A DNA stretch of 64,000 bases from Zasmidium citrigriseum (lineage: Eukaryota > Ascomycota > Dothideomycetes > Mycosphaerellales > Mycosphaerellaceae), in contig NHNW01000025.1 in the NCBI GenBank assembly GCA_002786025.1, positions 248,001 to 312,000 on the forward strand, given 5' to 3'. Numbering within the stretch: the first letter of the stretch is position 1; each line of letters opens with the position of its first letter. Under the pieces are notes generated by a model. That model worked only from the letters and a program-made list of their open reading frames with translations, was not told where the DNA came from and did not search any database. Below, piece by piece: positions 1-10,798 of the stretch. Position numbers and translations under genes: made by a program.

Positions 1-220
1 AGCAAACTAGCGTTCCAATGAACCCTCCAGCCTGAAAGAGGCCATTGGTCGCGCCAATAAGGTCGTTGGCATTGCTTGCCGTATCGAGGTGAAAGTAAGC
101 AAGAAAGGTCCGTTGTCCAAGCGTCGTCGCGATGATGCTGGAGCTGTAGCCATAGGTCGTACTGCCAAGGGCGACAAATAGGATGATCAAGAGGCGGTTG
201 ATCGAAGCTGAGAGGGCCAT
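1..220 (-). CDS. Sugar/hexose-type MFS transporter, N-terminal part
   Basis: Only the first 73 codons lie in the window; the gene runs off the left edge. The minus-strand ATG is at 218-220. The frame reads a short polar start, a hydrophobic helix (LLIILFVALG), then YGYSSSIIATTLGQ and, after a loop, a second hydrophobic stretch beginning GATNGLFQAGG. Fungal sugar transporters of the major facilitator superfamily typically begin this way, with a YGYS..I..TTLGQ segment in helix 1. The product would be a 12-helix plasma-membrane carrier, probably for a hexose or related sugar. It is divergent from the P450 gene across about 500 bases. Substrate cannot be told from this fragment, and the rest of the fold is not visible. 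Confidence 0.75.
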   Translation of the reverse strand, partial: MALSASINRLLIILFVALGSTTYGYSSSIIATTLGQRTFLAYFHLDTASNANDLIGATNGLFQAGGFIGTLVC

Positions 221-724
221 TGTCGTTGGAACATCTTCGAAGGATCAATAGAGGACATCAACAGTAGTCATCTTACAATGAAGCACCATCGCGCAATAAA
301 TGCCTAATCGCGCTCCCTGTGCGCGTCCAAGGAAAGTGCTTGGAGTTGTGACCCCCGACCTTCTCCACAGTCGGGCTCTCCGCAATCCATGACCTGGAGA
401 AGTGGGATTCTCAACTGCCGAAGCCTGCAACAACCCACGGTCAGCATTTTTGGGGGCCGTCCAACATTTGCTTACACAAGTACTACAATTTGGCGACCAG
501 CTTTCCGGATATGGTCATTTGAGAACGTTTGCTGCCTCGCGATCTTGCGAGCCTGACCAACTGCCGTCGCCCAGAGTCTGATGTTGGGGACGGATGCTAG
601 AAGTGGCTCGCAGGGTTGCGCACAACACTGATCTGATGGCGTCCCAGGCCCATTGTCATTCTTCTCCTCACTTTGAACCTCTTTCTTCCCACGTAGACGC
701 TGCGTACTGGACGCCATTTCAACC
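221..724. promoter_or_regulatory. Divergent intergenic region, transporter / P450
   Basis: About 500 bases separate the transporter start (220, minus) from the P450 start (725, plus). It should hold the upstream regions of both genes. I see no convincing TATA box or repeated operator, and the short open frames here (245-433 and 472-840 on minus) look like chance. Confidence 0.4.
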
Positions 725-2468
725 ATGGCCGTCATCCAGGTACAAGAGCGCGACTCGACCATTCTGACGATATTGAAACTTATTGCAGCATACTGGGTCT
801 TTGCTATTCCGGTGGTACTAGTCGTAAGATTCGTCTTCAATCGATACCGGTATCCATTGGCGAAGTATCCGGGCCCATTTCTGGCGTCAGGCAGTCGAGC
901 TTGGAAAGGTCAGTGCAAAGCATGGAAGTCGCTTGAGAGATTGGCTGATTTCTGGATAGTATGGAGTACCTGGTCCGGACACACCGAGATGGACCACATT
1001 AGGGTTCATACGAAATACGGTGAGTATCAAAACTGACAAAGCCCCGAGCACGCTGACATGGCTCGCCAGGTCCAATCGTTCGCATTGCTCCAAACGAGGT
1101 ATCGCTGGCATCACCAAAGGCTGCTCGTGAGGTCCTCGCCGCCGGGAAAGGCTTCCACAAGACCGACTTCTATGGTGTTTTCCCTCCGCCCGAGAATCCG
1201 GACATCTTCACCGAGACCCGTGAAGCCGTCCATGCGGTAAAGAAGCGCCATGCATCGAATCCGTACAGTATGGCGACAATGCACACGATGACTGGGTACA
1301 TCGAGGATACGCAGAGACTGCTGATCAGCAAGTTGGACCAGATGTGCCAGACCAAAGACCAGCACTGTAATCTTGGCGACTACCTTCATTACTTCGCCTT
1401 CGATGTTCTTGGTGAGGTGGCCTTCTCACGCAAGTTTGGTTTCCTAGATGCTGGCTTCGATGTCGAAGGGGCTATCAAGACCATCGATGACATGCAATGG
1501 TACGATGGTATCGTCGGCCAGATTCCAGAATGGGACTTTGTGCTTCGCCGGAACCCGCTCTGGAAGTATGTGCCATGGCTGAATACTGGGAACTTCTTGA
1601 TCACACGCATGGCTCTTGAGGAGATGGACAAGCGAAAGAGGCTGGGTAACAAACTTGAAAGGAAAGACCTGTTGTCCCAACTTTTCGATGCGCATGATAA
1701 GGCTCCAGAGGTGTTCAAAGACGGAGACGTCTTTGCTATCGCACATGGCGCCATGTGAGTAAACTTGATTGGCGTGAAGATACACTTACTGACCAGAGAA
1801 GCATGGCGGGCTCTGATTCTACCGCGTCCACAATGCAGAGCTTCAGCTGGCATGTTCTTCGGGATCCATCCATTCACGGCAAGCTAAGGAATGAACTCGA
1901 CGAGGCCACAGCAGCAGGAAAGCTCTCGGAGATGCCACAATGGAGCGAAGCACAAGCCCTGCCGTACTTCCAAGCCTGCCTGAAAGAAGCCATGCGCATT
2001 CGACCAGCAGTCGGCCTCAACATCTGCCGCCGCGTCCCTCCTGAAGGCGCCGAGATCGAGGGCCAGTTCTTTCCAGGCGGCACTCGCATAGCACTAAATG
2101 GCTGGGTCTTGCACCGGAACAAGGAGATCTTTGGAAGCGATCCGGAGACCTTCAGACCCGAACGTTGGCTCGAAGGCGATGCGAAGATGATGGAAAGGTT
2201 CATGTTCCAGGTGAGGCATCCTCATACGCTCCGAACCAAGCAACCACTCTGCTGACAACATCTACAGTTCGGTGGCGGGGCTCATCTGTGCATCGGTAAG
2301 AACTTGGCCCTGCTGGAGATGAACAAGACCCTGCCGCTGCTGTTCCGCGACTATGATCTCGAGCTGCTGCGGCCGGACGAAGACTTGAAGTACCATTCGA
2401 CCTTCTTCGTGGTGCAATCTGGCCTGGAGGTGCGAATTTCGAAGCGAACGCGCTGGGAGAAGGCTTAA
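725..2468 (+). CDS. Cytochrome P450 monooxygenase (E-class, microsomal type)
   Basis: Four exons: 725-1019, 1070-1754, 1799-2210 and 2268-2468, giving 530 residues, normal for a fungal P450. A hydrophobic N-terminal helix (about residues 17-36) would anchor it in the ER membrane, followed by the hinge LAKYPGPF. The I-helix oxygen-binding motif AGSDSTAS follows the second intron. The K-helix ExxR is EAMR, the PERF-like motif is FRPERW, and the heme loop FGGGAHLCIGKN carries the cysteine that ligates iron. All catalytic landmarks are present and the frame is unbroken, so it should be active with a P450 reductase partner. It sits divergent from a sugar-type transporter, and no backbone biosynthetic enzyme is nearby. 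The substrate is unknown; the sequence is of the kind found in fungal secondary or xenobiotic metabolism, which is inference. Confidence 0.93.
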
Positions 2469-2627
2469 GCAGCGCCGTACGCTTTTGAGTGATCCGCTCT
2501 GGCTCTTCGGCTCTACTATCAAGTCGACCTCGCGGTAGCTTTGACACGCACTCATCTTCATTCCGTTCTTGAATCGAATCGCTGCCCGCGTGGCGTCGAT
2601 ACTTCGCCTGCGAATTCAATACTGCGT

Positions 2628-4017
2628 TTACTCATCACCGTCGGGTTCATCAAGGTACTGCAGCCAAAGATCGTCGACCTGCAAGCCCCGAGCGACCCTA
2701 TCCCTGATCATTTGCTTGCGAAGCGATTTCGAGTCTTCGGCTTCCCAGTCAAAAGTCTCCTTGCAATAGTCTTCCCAACCTTCCTCGAAGCAGTGCGGCG
2801 TTGCTCGTCCATGCGACACTTTCCTCCCCTTGATCGTCAGTAATCCAGGAAATTGGGGACATCGGAACGTGCCCTCAAATGTCGTCCCATGGTTTCCAAA
2901 GACGAGCTCTCCGGGTCGGTAATTATTTGCTTCGAATTGAATCTCGTTCGAACGCTCATCTCGGCCGCGCCAGATGCAGTGGAAGTTCGGGTTGTCTTTG
3001 ATGGGCGTGTCGCGAGGGGCGTGATGAGACCAAAGGCGCATGAGGCCACCGACGATGCTGAATTCGAAGTCCGCGATGAAGTGGTGGCCGAGAGGTTTGA
3101 AGTTTGGGTGAGAGTAATAGATTTCCTCTTCCCAGATCTCCATCTTCAGTTTCGTCTTTTGAAAATAGGGATGCTCGTAGACGGACTCCGCCAGCTCCTT
3201 GCAATCCACGACCCATTGGCCGGTAAGATCCCAATCGTCAGCATTCTCCATGGCGTCCTCCAAAATGGCTCGGTGTTTCGCTCGTGTTTCTTGCTCTGCC
3301 TTTCGATCCTGAACCTCACCTTCATGCCTCCACGCCTGGCCTCTCAGTCGAAGGCTCTCGGCTTTGGCATTTACAGCTTCCGCCTGTCCCACCAATTGGA
3401 AGGTCGCATACCCATATTTCACAGCTTCAAACGCTAGATTGAACTCGTCTCTCGCGACACGCTCCAGATCACGGCTGTCGTCCAAATGAAACTCCTCGCA
3501 ACCCATCGCCAAGATCCCACCATTCGCAAGGTCCTCCTGCACGGCACGGAACGGGTCCACGGCAGCTTTTTCCTTCAATATTCGGTCGGGGTCTCTCCAC
3601 CAGAGCTCCGCGTCGCGAGCCTTCTGCGTTGCGAGATAGGCATCGACTTCTTGCTGAAGCTCATTCAGGTATTCCTCGACTTCGACATCGTGGTCCACGT
3701 CTCGATGCTCTAAGCGCTGCTGTAGCTCGGTGACCGTCCCAGTGGTCGCCAGACCGCGAAACGCGCATTGGGGCCTGATAGTACGGCTTCTTGCGGGGGT
3801 TGGTAAGGAACTTGGGGCGCCGTCTCGACATACTGGCAACTAGCCTATGCGTCTCAGTGGGTATGTACTCATCGACATTGCTGTCGTAGTTGTGGCCGTT
3901 GCGGCAGAGCTGCTTGCACGCGGCTTTGTACTCTTCAGTTGTCAGCATTGCTCCAGGTTCAGTCTTTGGTACTACTGATGCGAGTGTGATCAGTTCAGCA
4001 TCGGCTGGCTGCGCCAA
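2628..4017 (-). CDS. Fungal protein of unknown function with SAP-like segment (copy 1)
   Basis: Proposed exons 3869-4017 and 2628-3774 (431 residues). The intron 3775-3868 is the phase-compatible choice, but its GTACAT donor is weak. Near residues 50-75 the spliced frame reads CAFRGLATTGTVTELQQRL, which resembles a SAP domain, a nucleic-acid-binding helix-extended-helix fold. A charged helical stretch follows, then a C-terminal domain with DWDLTGQWVVDC, IKDNPNFHCIWRGRDE, FGNHGTTFEGTFRCPQFPG and IKGRKVSHGR. The same C-terminal blocks occur in the next gene (4255-5228), so the two are same-strand neighbouring paralogs. I do not recognise the C-terminal domain. A nuclear role is possible if the SAP segment is real. 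There is no signal peptide or membrane helix. Confidence 0.65.
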
Positions 4018-4254
4018 TGTCAGTTACGCGAGTAGTTCACTCAAGATTCCGCCGATTGTTGTGGGTTGTTTCCTGGAAGAAGGGAGGTTCAATGTCAGGA
4101 GCGACGTGCGAGGCGGGGGACCCCTGTAATTAAACTCAAAATGACTGAGATTCAAGAGGCATTTTCGGAACGTGATCTTTCAACCCTCACTACCAGATCA
4201 ACATATGTGCGATGCTTATTTTGCCTGCACAAGTCGCTCATACCCAAATGCCCA

Positions 4255-5228
4255 TCATCTACCCTCCTTATTCCAAGAGTTGTGCGACATGTCCGCCCAG
4301 GCACCCTCACTCCTCTTCACCTGACCTCTCCCATGCTTGACTTTCCTACCCTTGATTATCTGTATCCCCCCTAGACAAGTACACCTGAAACGTCCCTCGA
4401 AGGTCGTGCCATAGTTGCCAAACGTGATCGTTTCAGGCGGTGTGCTATCAGCGTCCATATCGATCTCGCCTTCGACTGTCTCTCGAGCCCGATAGACATA
4501 TTCGAAACACGGGTTGTCTTTGATACTAAAAGGACCAGCGCTTGGTCGGACGGCAACTGGAGGATACAGACGCATAGAGCCTTGCGTGTATCCGAAGTCG
4601 AATGTTGCGTGGAAGCGTGGGATGTTCGCGTCGTTGGGGGCGGGAAATCTCAAAGTCTGCAATGGCTTCTGGTATGCGGCGAACGTGCCGAAAGGATCAT
4701 ATTGTCCCTCCTTTCCCTCTGCATTTCTGTCAAAACCATCCCCGCCGCGAACCCACTCCAGACTGAAATCGTCACGCCAGATTTGCATACTGAGCTCTCG
4801 CGGCCCATCCCTTATGTTTCTGGAAATCTCATTGCAGTCGATGATCCAGGTACCCGTGAGGTCCCAGTCCGCCATCGCCCTCGCCTCTTCCAGGACGACC
4901 CGGTGATGGTCCCTCGCAGCGGTAGTCATCCTCGCGGCCTCCGCCTGTCCCCTAGCCAGTGCTTCATTGTCCCATTGTGCGGCTAGACCCTCATAATAAT
5001 ACTTATACATGGCTCTGAAAGCATCAGAATGCCCAAGAATCCGACACTTTTGGCTATGCGAGAGTGTGAGAGCGTCGGGCGGAGGCCATCCTTACTTTTT
5101 AGAGGTGCGAATTTCGAAGCATAGAGTCGCCGAGAGAAAGCTTACCTGTGCGGTAAATGGCGCCACCTAATGCTTGTGTGGGTGAGACAACACCTGTCGA
5201 AAAATCCTTCAGGAGGCATCATCTTCAT
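4255..5228 (-). CDS. Paralog of the neighbouring SAP-like protein gene (copy 2)
   Basis: The main exon is 4255-5053. I propose a first exon 5146-5228 ending at a good GTAAGC donor, with the intron 5054-5145 ending in TAG. The phases agree and the product is 293 residues. The open frame clearly runs upstream of the first internal ATG at 5010. Another acceptor (TTTCAG, closer to 5010) is also in phase, so the junction is not certain. The protein shares blocks with copy 1: DWDLTGTWIIDCNE, SIKDNPCFEYVYRARE, FGNYGTTFEGRFRC and IKGRKVKHGR. It lacks the SAP-like N-terminus. The hAT element at 5515-8318 lies about 290 bases upstream of the proposed start, within reach of its promoter. Function unknown. 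Confidence 0.6.
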
Positions 5229-5506
5229 CGCCCTTGCCAACTGTGGTTACAGCCAACAAGACATACCTTCTCCATTCAGTCCGCGTCGTCTTCACCTTGG
5301 CAGTCGCAACCCCTTCCTTCCTTCGATGTCAAGAAATTCGTGACTTTCCTTCCTGCAATCCAATTAGCAATTCGCTGCATGCGCGTCCCCATTCTACCTC
5401 CGACCTGAGAAGAAGCAGAGCGCGATTCGAAGAGGAAAACCGCCCTTACCTCCGCCCATCCAACAATCCTTCGGCCGACGCCGCCGAACCCTTGAAGACA
5501 AGTCCC
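5229..5506. other. Left flank of the transposon, no gene seen
   Basis: Ordinary GC-balanced sequence upstream of the copy-2 gene and outside the target duplication. Open frames overlapping it (5157-5408, 5234-5590) have no recognisable content, and one runs into the element. Confidence 0.4.
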
Positions 5507-5514
5507 ATCGGCGT
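5507..5514. repeat. Target-site duplication, left copy (ATCGGCGT)
   Basis: The 8 bases ATCGGCGT immediately precede the element and recur exactly at 8319-8326. An 8-bp duplication is the length made by hAT transposases. Confidence 0.95.
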
Positions 5515-5524
5515 TAGGGGTGTT
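5515..5524 (+). repeat. hAT left terminal inverted repeat
   Basis: TAGGGGTGTT at the left end matches, in reverse complement, the last 10 bases of the element (8309-8318). TAGGGGTG-type ends are typical of hAT elements. Confidence 0.93.
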
Positions 5525-5564
5525 GTTAGTAACAGTGACTATCTTTCAATCACTGTTACTAACA
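5524..5564. repeat. Subterminal hairpin with GTTAGTAAC motifs
   Basis: A 15-base arm at 5524-5538 and its exact reverse complement at 5550-5564 are separated by 11 bases. The core GTTAGTAAC (or its complement) recurs at 5525-5533, 5555-5563 and 5573-5581. Near the right end it recurs at 8280-8288 and 8295-8303. hAT transposases often bind short subterminal repeats, so these are the likely binding sites. Confidence 0.8.
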
Positions 5565-8308
5565 GATATCCAGTTAGTAACAGATACTAACAACACGTAA
5601 CCTTCTTCTAACTTTAGTCCTTTCCTTACCCCCTTATAGATAGTATCTATTACTCTTTCTATCTATTATACTACCTCTTTACCGCCGTAATAGCTCCTTT
5701 TAAGGATGAGCTAACTAATACTAAGTTCGAGGATATCGTAAGCGATACGAAGGGCAAGTAGGTCGCCTACAAGTACTATAGAAAGCGGTATCTAGTTAGA
5801 GCGTTAGCTCGTAAGAAGAGGCACCTTAATAGGCTAGTTTCGAAGGATAGTTGTCTAAAATATCGTCGTCTATTACCGGCGGAGGTAGAGTTAAGGCAGA
5901 TAATTACTTACTTTAAGCCTAAGAGCGAGTCGTTAAGCTAGTAGAAGGATAGGGCGATTGTAAGAGTAATCTTCGAAGGTAGACTACCCTTTAATCTTAT
6001 AGATCGCTCTACTTACCCTACGTAGTATAAAGTCTTCGCTCTCTTCGGTAAGTAGCGGCCGCCTTACAGACAGACGATTACCGGTCTACTACTAGCCTAT
6101 AAGGTTGTTATAATAAAGGAGAAGGTATAGGGCGTACTAGATAAGATATTATAGCTTAACTTTACTACGGACGAGTTAGATACTAACAATAACGATAGAC
6201 TAGCTAACCTAAGTGTTATAACGCCCGATAGGTAGTCCTTCTTTATCGAGAACTTCTATACGAAGGCTATAGATTACTCGGCGGCTAATCTAAAGGATTT
6301 AATTAAGAAGTAGGTAGTAGTAGCGCTTAATAGTAAAGGTGTCGGCTTTAGTCGATAGAATAGCTTCTATATAGACAGTTATAAGGTAATAAGAAGTATT
6401 AGAAGGTTACTAAACGATAACGACAAGACTAGTTACGTATTTACTGTCTTATGCGAATCTTATAGCCTATAGCTCTTTATTAGCGACTTTAGCGACTATA
6501 CGAAGAAGACAATACTAATTGCCTACTACTTAGATACCCTACAAGACTCCTCCTTCCTCTACGCCCTTATAAAGCGATCTAAGAAGGCACTAGCGATTTT
6601 GAAAGAGCTAGCGTTAACGAAGGATATTAAGCTAAGGGTATTCGCTATTATAGTAATAATACGATAGGGTAGCTACTTCGTAGCTATCGATTCCCTTTAA
6701 GAGGCTCGTCTAGTACTACAACTCGGTACTCGTATAGATAGTAGGATATTTAGAAACTCTAATAGTAAACTTATACCTACTAGGTAGCGTACTATCGCTC
6801 TAATACTAGATTATAAGTTCTAGGCCCGAATAGAGTACCTATATACGCTCCTTACGCTTATCTATAAAGCCTAAGTAATATTAGAATCTAGCTATATACG
6901 GGTTAGTTCTATCGTGCCCCGATAGATAGAGCTCCGCTAGGCGATTTTAGATAAGAAACTACCCTTCGAGAAGGAGCTACTAGAACTCTTTAATGCCCGG
7001 ATAGATAAGCAGATCTAAGACATTTACTAGGCCGCGTATAGTCTTAATATCTAGCACCCTTAGGCTAGCAAATCGTAGAGCGATAGGCACGAGTAGTAGC
7101 GCCGCGCCTTCTTTAGACGCTTTATTAAAGATAACGCCGAGCACCTTACTTTAATATAGTAGTTTAAGGATTTTAGAGAGTCTCGTATACGATTTAACGA
7201 TAGTAACCCTCTTATAACTATAGTAAGAGCCGCTAGTAATGTAGAGTCCTTCTAGGAGTATACTACTATACCTATATTATCTAATATCGCTCTTAGGCTA
7301 TATAAGACACCTACTAACTTAGTACCCTCCGAGAGAGCCTTCTTAGCTACTAACTTTATCTAAGACGACTTCCGCACCTCGCTCTTAAGTAGTATAACGA
7401 GCGACCTTATATTTATCTATACTAACTTAAAAGCCTTCCGCCGCCGCCCTCTACTCGAGCAAATAAAGAAGTAGCGTTAAGAGGCACTCCGAGAGGTGCA
7501 CCGCTAGTAATATAAGGATAAGAAGAAGCTAAGGTAAGAAGAGCTACGTTGTATAGAGTAATCTAAGGCATAACTTACGAAGGAAGGCGTAATAGTACTA
7601 CCTTAATAGCTAAGTAACGAGGAACTTAATACCCTCCTTTAGTAGGTTATAGCTAGCCTACTAGACGATACGTTAGACGACGAGCTATCGGCTCTTAATA
7701 AGGCTATCTATAAGACTACTTAATATTAATCTATACGAGCCGTCGTTAAGAAGGATCTATAGTAGTAGTAGTTACGGCCTATCTAGCCTTTAGATTAGAG
7801 CTTATAACATTATAACGACGAGGTAGACTAGTAGGCTAATCGTCTACCTTATCTACCGTCCGTTAAGTTATAATAAGAGGCGTTAGACGACTTTATAGAT
7901 ATTAGAAGGGCCTACCCTTCGTAGTTTTCTTAAAGTAGCTAGCTAACGCTCTACTTTACTTAATACGGCGGCTCTTATAACTACTTTAATATTAATAAGA
8001 GTAGTAGCGTACTCTCTAATAGCGATAGTATCTCGTTCTTATAGTAGTATAGGCCTAATAGTAGCTAGTAGTAATACTATAAGTAGTCTTTAAACCCTTA
8101 TATATACTAGTCCTTAACCCTTTCTATATATAGTCCTTAAACGCCCTTAGTACTAGTCCTTAAACCCTCGTATATTACTCTAATATCTAGCTAAAGAAGG
8201 ACCTACTACCTTTAGATAGCGCTATTGTTAGTAATAGCTAGTATTACGATAGTAACTATTACTAACAATGTTAGTATTAGTTACTAACAAACTCGTTACT
8301 AACAGATT

Positions 8309-8318
8309 AACACCCCTA
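8309..8318 (-). repeat. hAT right terminal inverted repeat
   Basis: Reads TAGGGGTGTT on the minus strand, identical to the left end. Two GTTACTAAC subterminal motifs lie just inside it. Confidence 0.93.
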
Positions 8319-8326
8319 ATCGGCGT
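8319..8326. repeat. Target-site duplication, right copy (ATCGGCGT)
   Basis: Exact repeat of 5507-5514. The perfect match shows the insertion is intact and has not recombined since. Confidence 0.95.
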
Positions 8327-9099
8327 GCACCTCGCGTGCGTGAGCGGCAGGTCTACCACAAAAGCCCACCATGAAACACAACATATCCGCGGATCTGACG
8401 CGCTCGCGTGCGGCAAATCTTTCGTAGGACACTGTGGCTGCCGATCCCTGCCAGGATGCGACAACGTACTTTGCGAATCAAAAGGCTTGGAATAAAGACT
8501 TGTTCCCACTTGCCTAAGCCTTGTATGCGGCTGTCAAGTCGGGCAGTGAGGGACCACTTTATTACTCGACCCGAAAGTACCGTGCGTGGCTCGGGCGAAA
8601 AGTTGACGAAGTTCACAGGTCGGCGACGAAGGACGGCAGTGTTGCTGTTGGTCTGTTGTGATGGATGAACGATCTACCCTTGAACTGTGGAGAGGAATGT
8701 GGAGGATTCATGGGGGTTCGCTCCCCGTTGTCTTTTCTTTTGAGGGGTAAGTGGTAGTCTCTGTCTGTCTTTGATTATGCATGCTACTTTGGCTGCGACT
8801 CTCAGGAATCCCACGGAGGTTGAAGAGGACCCGAGAGCGGCTTCGACCACCTGCTCGTTTCGAACGTCTATTAATACAGGCGACGCACACCATGGGCCCA
8901 CTTTCTTCTCTGTTTTCTGCCTCTCTCTCTGCATTCTCGTCTTCCTTATCGTACGTCGTGGACCTAATGCCTTGGCCTTTTTGCTGGATTGAGTGAATGA
9001 GCATGCATTGAAAAGTCAGCAAGAAGTGAAGACAGAAACTTCGTTTCAACTGCTCTCTTCTTCCAGTCGACTTGACATCGCCACGACACACCTACCAAG
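8327..9099. other. Intergenic, between transposon and MFS gene
   Basis: No supported gene. It contains the 5' region of the transporter at 9100. Several short open frames on both strands overlap one another without recognisable protein content. Base composition returns to normal immediately outside the target duplication, so RIP did not spread visibly to this side. Confidence 0.5.
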
Positions 9100-10798
9100 A
9101 TGGCGGACTCGACGACAGGAAGACAGGACTTCGCAACGACGGACGCCGTCCAAGAATCCCACGAACCCAAAGATGTCATCCACGACAGCGGCAGCGAAGA
9201 CATCGAAATCGGCCACCGTTCCACCAACATCTCCATGGGCGCCGCAGCGACTCTTCCCCAGGCCCATCGCGACTACCTTATCCAACGGCATGGCACCCTC
9301 GACCTCGATCCCATCCCGTCGGACGACCCAGCAGACCCCTACAACTGGCCCGGCTGGAAGAAGATGGCCAATCTAATCTGCGTCGGCTTCCACGCCATGA
9401 TGACCACATTCACGGCAGCGGCCATCATACCCGTCTTCGAAAACATCGCCGAGGACTTGGAGACGTCGTTGACGAGGGCCAGTTATCTCACATCCCTGCA
9501 GATTGCCGTGTTGGGTTGGGCGCCGCTGTTCTGGAAACCGATTGCGAATCGATATGGTCGGAGACCCGTGTGGTTGATCAGTACTCTTGGTGCCTTGCTC
9601 TTTAATGTTGGGTGTGCGCTGTCGCATAGTTATAGCGCGATGGGCGTGTGTCGGGCATTTTGTTCGTTTTTCATCTCGCCGGCGATGGCTATTGGGAGTG
9701 GTGTTGTGACGGAGACGTATTTCAAGAGGCAGAGGGCCCAGTTTATGGGTATTTGGACGTTGCTGGTCACGTTAGGTGAGAACATAGCTTTTCGACTAAC
9801 TCAGAATCTCGCTGACGGCAATCGCAGGCCCGCCCTCTGGCCCATTCTTCATGGGTTTCGTCGGCTATCAGACAGGTAACTACCGCTGGATCTACTGGGT
9901 CCTGGCCATCATCAACGGCGTCCAGTTTATCGCCTACATCTTCTTCGGACCAGAAACCAGGTACATCCGCCGGGGCGTCGAACATCGCGGCTCGGCGTTC
10001 AAGCAAGAGTACCTGCAATTCCGCCGAATCGATCCGAACCCGCTGCGTCTGTACGAGTTCATTCAGCCTCTGGCGCTGTTCAAGTACGCCACGATCTGGA
10101 TCCCAACCGTGGCGTATACCATCGTCTTTGGATTCGCAAGTGTGCTCATGACAGTCGAGATCCCACAACTCTTCGTTCCGAAGTTTGGTTTCAACCCGCA
10201 ACAAATCGGTCTCCAGTTCCTGGGTATCATCATCGGTTCCATCATCGGCGAGCAAATCGGAGGTCGTCTGAGCGACTTCTGGGTGAACCGACGAGCCAAA
10301 GTCCTGAATCGCGCACCGCAACCCGAGTATCGTCTCTGGCTGAGCTATGGAGGCTTCCTGCTCGTGATCGTGGGAGTTATTGTCTTTGGTGTCAGATTCC
10401 AGCAAGCTCCTGAAGGCCACTGGAACGTCACTCCCATCATTGGCGTCGCCATCGCTGCAGTCGGAAATCAGATCGTCACGACTGTCATTGTCACCTACTG
10501 CATTGACTCTCACATCGAGCAGAGTGCCAGTATTGGCGTTTTCATCAATGTGGTGAGGAGTACGTGGGGTTTTATCGGTCCGTTCTGGTTCCCGGATATG
10601 CTGGAGTCGCTAGGCGGGTCTGGGAGCGGTGGGCTGATGGCTGGGATTGTGTTCGTCGTCAGCGTGATTCCAATCGTGATCGTCCAGTGGCGAGGTCAGA
10701 AGTGGAGGAAGGCGAAGGAGTCGTCTATGCCTGGTTCGCCGCCTGGGGAGAAAGTTGTTTCGGCTCAGAAGGAGGAAGAGGGCGCGGCGAGCAAGTAG
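9100..10798 (+). CDS. MFS transporter, DHA1-like drug/proton antiporter
   Basis: Two exons, 9100-9775 and 9828-10798, join in frame (the glycine of TLGPPSGPF spans the intron) to give 548 residues. A hydrophilic N-terminal tail of about 85 residues ends in DPADPYNWPGWKK, common in fungal 12-helix MFS exporters. Helix 1 follows (LICVGFHAMMTTFTAAAIIP). The loop 2-3 signature appears as NRYGRRPVWL. The pair GPPSGPFFMG corresponds to motif C of antiporters (helix 5). A second block of six helices fills exon 2, and the tail is lysine- and glutamate-rich. It should be a plasma-membrane or vacuolar exporter. The substrate is unknown. It points toward, and converges with, the acyl-CoA synthetase gene. 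Confidence 0.92.

Larger units (their letters stand above)
5515..8318 (+). mobile_element. hAT-superfamily DNA transposon, RIP-degraded, non-autonomous
   Basis: A 2804-bp element bounded by perfect 10-bp terminal inverted repeats (TAGGGGTGTT) and an 8-bp target duplication. The plus strand still reads as a decayed transposase. At about 5710-5860 a BED-finger-like stretch remains (KYYRKRYLVRALARKKRHLN, with tyrosines where zinc-binding cysteines are expected). At about 7320-7450 the hAT dimerisation region remains (LVPSERAFLATNFI, a stop, DDFRTSLLSS, then IFIYTNLKAFRRRPLLE). No frame of 60 or more codons survives between 5590 and 8228. Most damage is TAG or TAA where CAG, CAA or TGG would be expected. 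CA and TG dinucleotides are almost absent: one CA and two TG in 6121-6360, about 30 expected at random. CG stays common. This is the pattern of RIP acting on CpA. It cannot make its own transposase. Confidence 0.95.

Noticed and set aside
5157..5590. Genes on the plus strand just left of the transposon
   Set aside because: The two open frames have no recognisable content, one runs across the transposon border, and both are antisense to the proposed first exon of copy 2.
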